Shown: positions 62,652 to 64,000 of the stretch, piece by piece
Position numbering within the stretch: position 1 is the stretch's first letter
Layout of the letters: each line of letters begins with the position of its first letter
Source of the DNA: Luteolibacter sp. SL250
GTDB lineage: Bacteria > Verrucomicrobiota > Verrucomicrobiia > Verrucomicrobiales > Akkermansiaceae
DNA length: 64,000 nucleotides
Assembly: GCF_026625605.1 (NCBI RefSeq)
Contig: NZ_CP113054.1
Coordinates: forward strand, 2,294,001-2,358,000
Reading direction: 5' to 3'
The notes under the pieces: model-generated
Databases searched by the model: none
What the model saw: the letters and a program-made list of their open reading frames with translations, nothing else
What the model was told of the DNA's origin: nothing
Translations under genes and position numbers: made by a program

Positions 62652-63566
62652 CTAGTGCTTCGAACGAACGATGCGCGCTGTGAGGAACTCCCTCAGCAAC
62701 GGCTCCAACGGAGTATCCGTCGTCACCAACTGATAATCCGCGTTCGCATCATGGCACTTGGCACGGACTGCGGTAAGGAAGTCTCGGAGGGCGGCTTTGT
62801 ATTCGTCGGCGATGAGGTTCGGTTCCGCGACCAAGGCCGTTCCATCCTCCAGATCCACGAACCGGCGCGGGCTGTCAAAGTTGAAGCCGATCTCCTGCGG
62901 ATCCATCAGATGGAAAACCGAGATGTCATGCTTCCGGTAGCGCAGATGCTGGAGGGCATCGCCGAGCGACTCCGGATCGGTGAACAGGTCCGACAGGATG
63001 ACCACGAAGGCTCGCTGGCTGATTTTTTCCGCGATGGTGTGCAGCGCGCCGATGAGGCCGGTTTCTCCGGATGGCTCCAGCGATGAGAGGGTCTGGAACA
63101 TCCTTTCGAGGTGGGCCGGGCGACGGCTGGGGGGCACCTCCAGATGGAGTTTGTCCGTGCAGATGGAAAGCCCGGCGGCATCGCCTTGGTTGACGAGCAG
63201 GTAGGCGAGCGATGCCGCGATCTTCCTCGCATACTGGACCTTCGGCCCGGCTTCGCCGGAAAATTTCATCGAACCGGAAGCATCCACCACGAAGTAGGCG
63301 CGCAGGTTCGTGTCCGCCTCGAACTCCTTGATGTAGTAGCGGTCGGAGCGCGCGTAGGCCTTCCAGTCCAGCCGCCGGGTATCGTCTCCGGGCACATACT
63401 TGCGGTACTCCGCGAACTCGACCGACGATCCCCTGTGTGGCGAACGGTGCTTACCCGCCACATTCCCCATCATCGGCACGCGCGTCTCAATCGGCAGCGA
63501 GCCGAGACGGGAGAGCAGGTTGTTGTCGAGGAAGTCGTATTTCACTTCTTTGGAACCAAGGGACAA
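62652..63566 (-). CDS. DUF58 domain protein
   Basis: A 304-residue protein. The DUF58 signature is DDTRRLDWKAYARSDRYYIK (61-80), followed by a vWA-like domain with VVDASGSMKFSG (MIDAS DASGS 95-99). The open frame starts with TTG at 63564-63566; GTG near 63545 is an alternative that still leaves the conserved core. In bacteria it is the standard partner of MoxR ATPases, whose gene ends 25 bases upstream. It probably helps assemble or regulate envelope-associated proteins. Confidence 0.9.
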   Translation of the reverse strand: MSLGSKEVKYDFLDNNLLSRLGSLPIETRVPMMGNVAGKHRSPHRGSSVEFAEYRKYVPGDDTRRLDWKAYARSDRYYIKEFEADTNLRAYFVVDASGSMKFSGEAGPKVQYARKIAASLAYLLVNQGDAAGLSICTDKLHLEVPPSRRPAHLERMFQTLSSLEPSGETGLIGALHTIAEKISQRAFVVILSDLFTDPESLGDALQHLRYRKHDISVFHLMDPQEIGFNFDSPRRFVDLEDGTALVAEPNLIADEYKAALRDFLTAVRAKCHDANADYQLVTTDTPLEPLLREFLTARIVRSKH

Positions 63567-63591
63567 AAATCAAGAATCCAGATGAAGGAGA

Positions 63592-64000
63592 TTACTCCTC
63601 CCGCATTTCCTGAATCAGGCGCTGAACGATCTTCTTCGAGGTCATCCCTTGGGACTCCGCCGAGAAGTTCGTAATGACCCGGTGGGTCAGCACCGGCGAT
63701 GCCACGGCTTCCAGGTCTTCCAGGGAGGCCATGTAGGCTCCGCGGAGGGCGGCGCGGGATTTTGCCCCGAGGATCAGATACTGCACGGCCCGCGGACCTG
63801 CGCCCCAGCCGACCGTGTCCTTCAGCCATTGCGGGGACTCCGGTTGGTTCGGGCGGGTGCGGCGGACGATGTTCACTGCATACTCATAGAGGTGCTCCGG
63901 GACGGGGACGCGGCGGACCAGTTGCTGGAAGGCGAGGATCTTGTTGCCGTCGATCAGGCGGTGGAGCGTCTGGCGGGCGGACCCGGTCGTTTCCCGGGCG
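63592..64000 (-). CDS. MoxR-type AAA+ ATPase, C-terminal part (cut by window end)
   Basis: The frame is open from the window edge to the stop at 63592, giving about 135 C-terminal residues. LVRRVPVPEHLYEYAVNIVR then RTRPNQ, the arginine-containing GWGAGPRAVQYLILGAKSRA and the end VLTHRVITNFSAE match the lid domain of MoxR ATPases. The Walker motifs lie beyond the window. It heads the Bat operon and probably acts as a chaperone-like ATPase on the DUF58/BatA complex. Confidence 0.9.
   Translation of the reverse strand, partial: ARETTGSARQTLHRLIDGNKILAFQQLVRRVPVPEHLYEYAVNIVRRTRPNQPESPQWLKDTVGWGAGPRAVQYLILGAKSRAALRGAYMASLEDLEAVASPVLTHRVITNFSAESQGMTSKKIVQRLIQEMREE

Overview
The window looks like a chromosomal segment of a high-GC Verrucomicrobia member, most like Luteolibacter/Haloferula-type Verrucomicrobiaceae. 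This is inferred from three PEP-CTERM proteins ending in a PEP motif, a hydrophobic stretch and RRRR; from a tmRNA whose tag appears to read ADSNELALAA; from tandem secreted helical proteins of a type I associate with this phylum; and from the gene content. Shine-Dalgarno sequences are weak or absent at many starts, and GTG and TTG starts occur. No insertion sequence, phage, CRISPR array, rRNA or tRNA was seen; the only RNA gene found is ssrA.

Layout. 1-660: a truncated gene and a probably broken small gene. 663-4558 (-): two FAD/NAD(P) oxidoreductases and an unknown protein. 4807-10930 (+): a sulfate-uptake operon made of an Rrf2 regulator, a YezD-like protein (DUF2292), an OprP/OprO-like porin, a 24-codon remnant of a second sulfate-binding protein, Sbp, CysT, CysW and CysA; fumC follows. 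12323-16723: an O-antigen-ligase-like membrane protein (-) and two secreted helical proteins (+). 16743-20756 (-): secreted proteins, including a PstS-like protein and two paralogs with different C-terminal modules. 20853-40111 (-): an eight-gene two-partner-secretion operon (FhaC-type transporter, ExbB with a DUF2341/LamG ectodomain, ExbD, TonB, porin, coiled-coil protein, parvulin, 3734-residue filamentous-haemagglutinin-like exoprotein). 40219-42661: a small unknown gene, tmRNA with terminator, a PEP-CTERM protein and a beta-carbonic anhydrase. 42716-53638 (-): an FAD oxidoreductase and a sugar/2-hydroxyacid gene set (xylose-isomerase-like protein, DhnA-type class I aldolase, GlcD, GlcF, Gfo/Idh/MocA dehydrogenase, PfkB kinase), interrupted by a beta-strand-repeat PEP-CTERM gene and divergent from an AraC regulator. 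54623-58379 (-): GNAT, MntR, a DEDDh exonuclease and a large esterase. 58437-64000 (-): a Bat-type operon (MoxR, DUF58, BatA and a second BatA-like protein).

Two systems stand out. The first is the secretion operon, which pairs an exoprotein transporter with its own TonB-ExbB-ExbD set, porin and parvulin next to a PstS-like protein. This layout recalls the phosphate-responsive PdtA/PdtB locus of Pseudomonas aeruginosa. The second is the isomerase, PfkB kinase, class I aldolase and GlcD/GlcF set, which could form a ketose-1-phosphate route releasing DHAP plus a short aldehyde whose acid is oxidised by GlcDF. Both functional readings are inferences from domain content and gene order.
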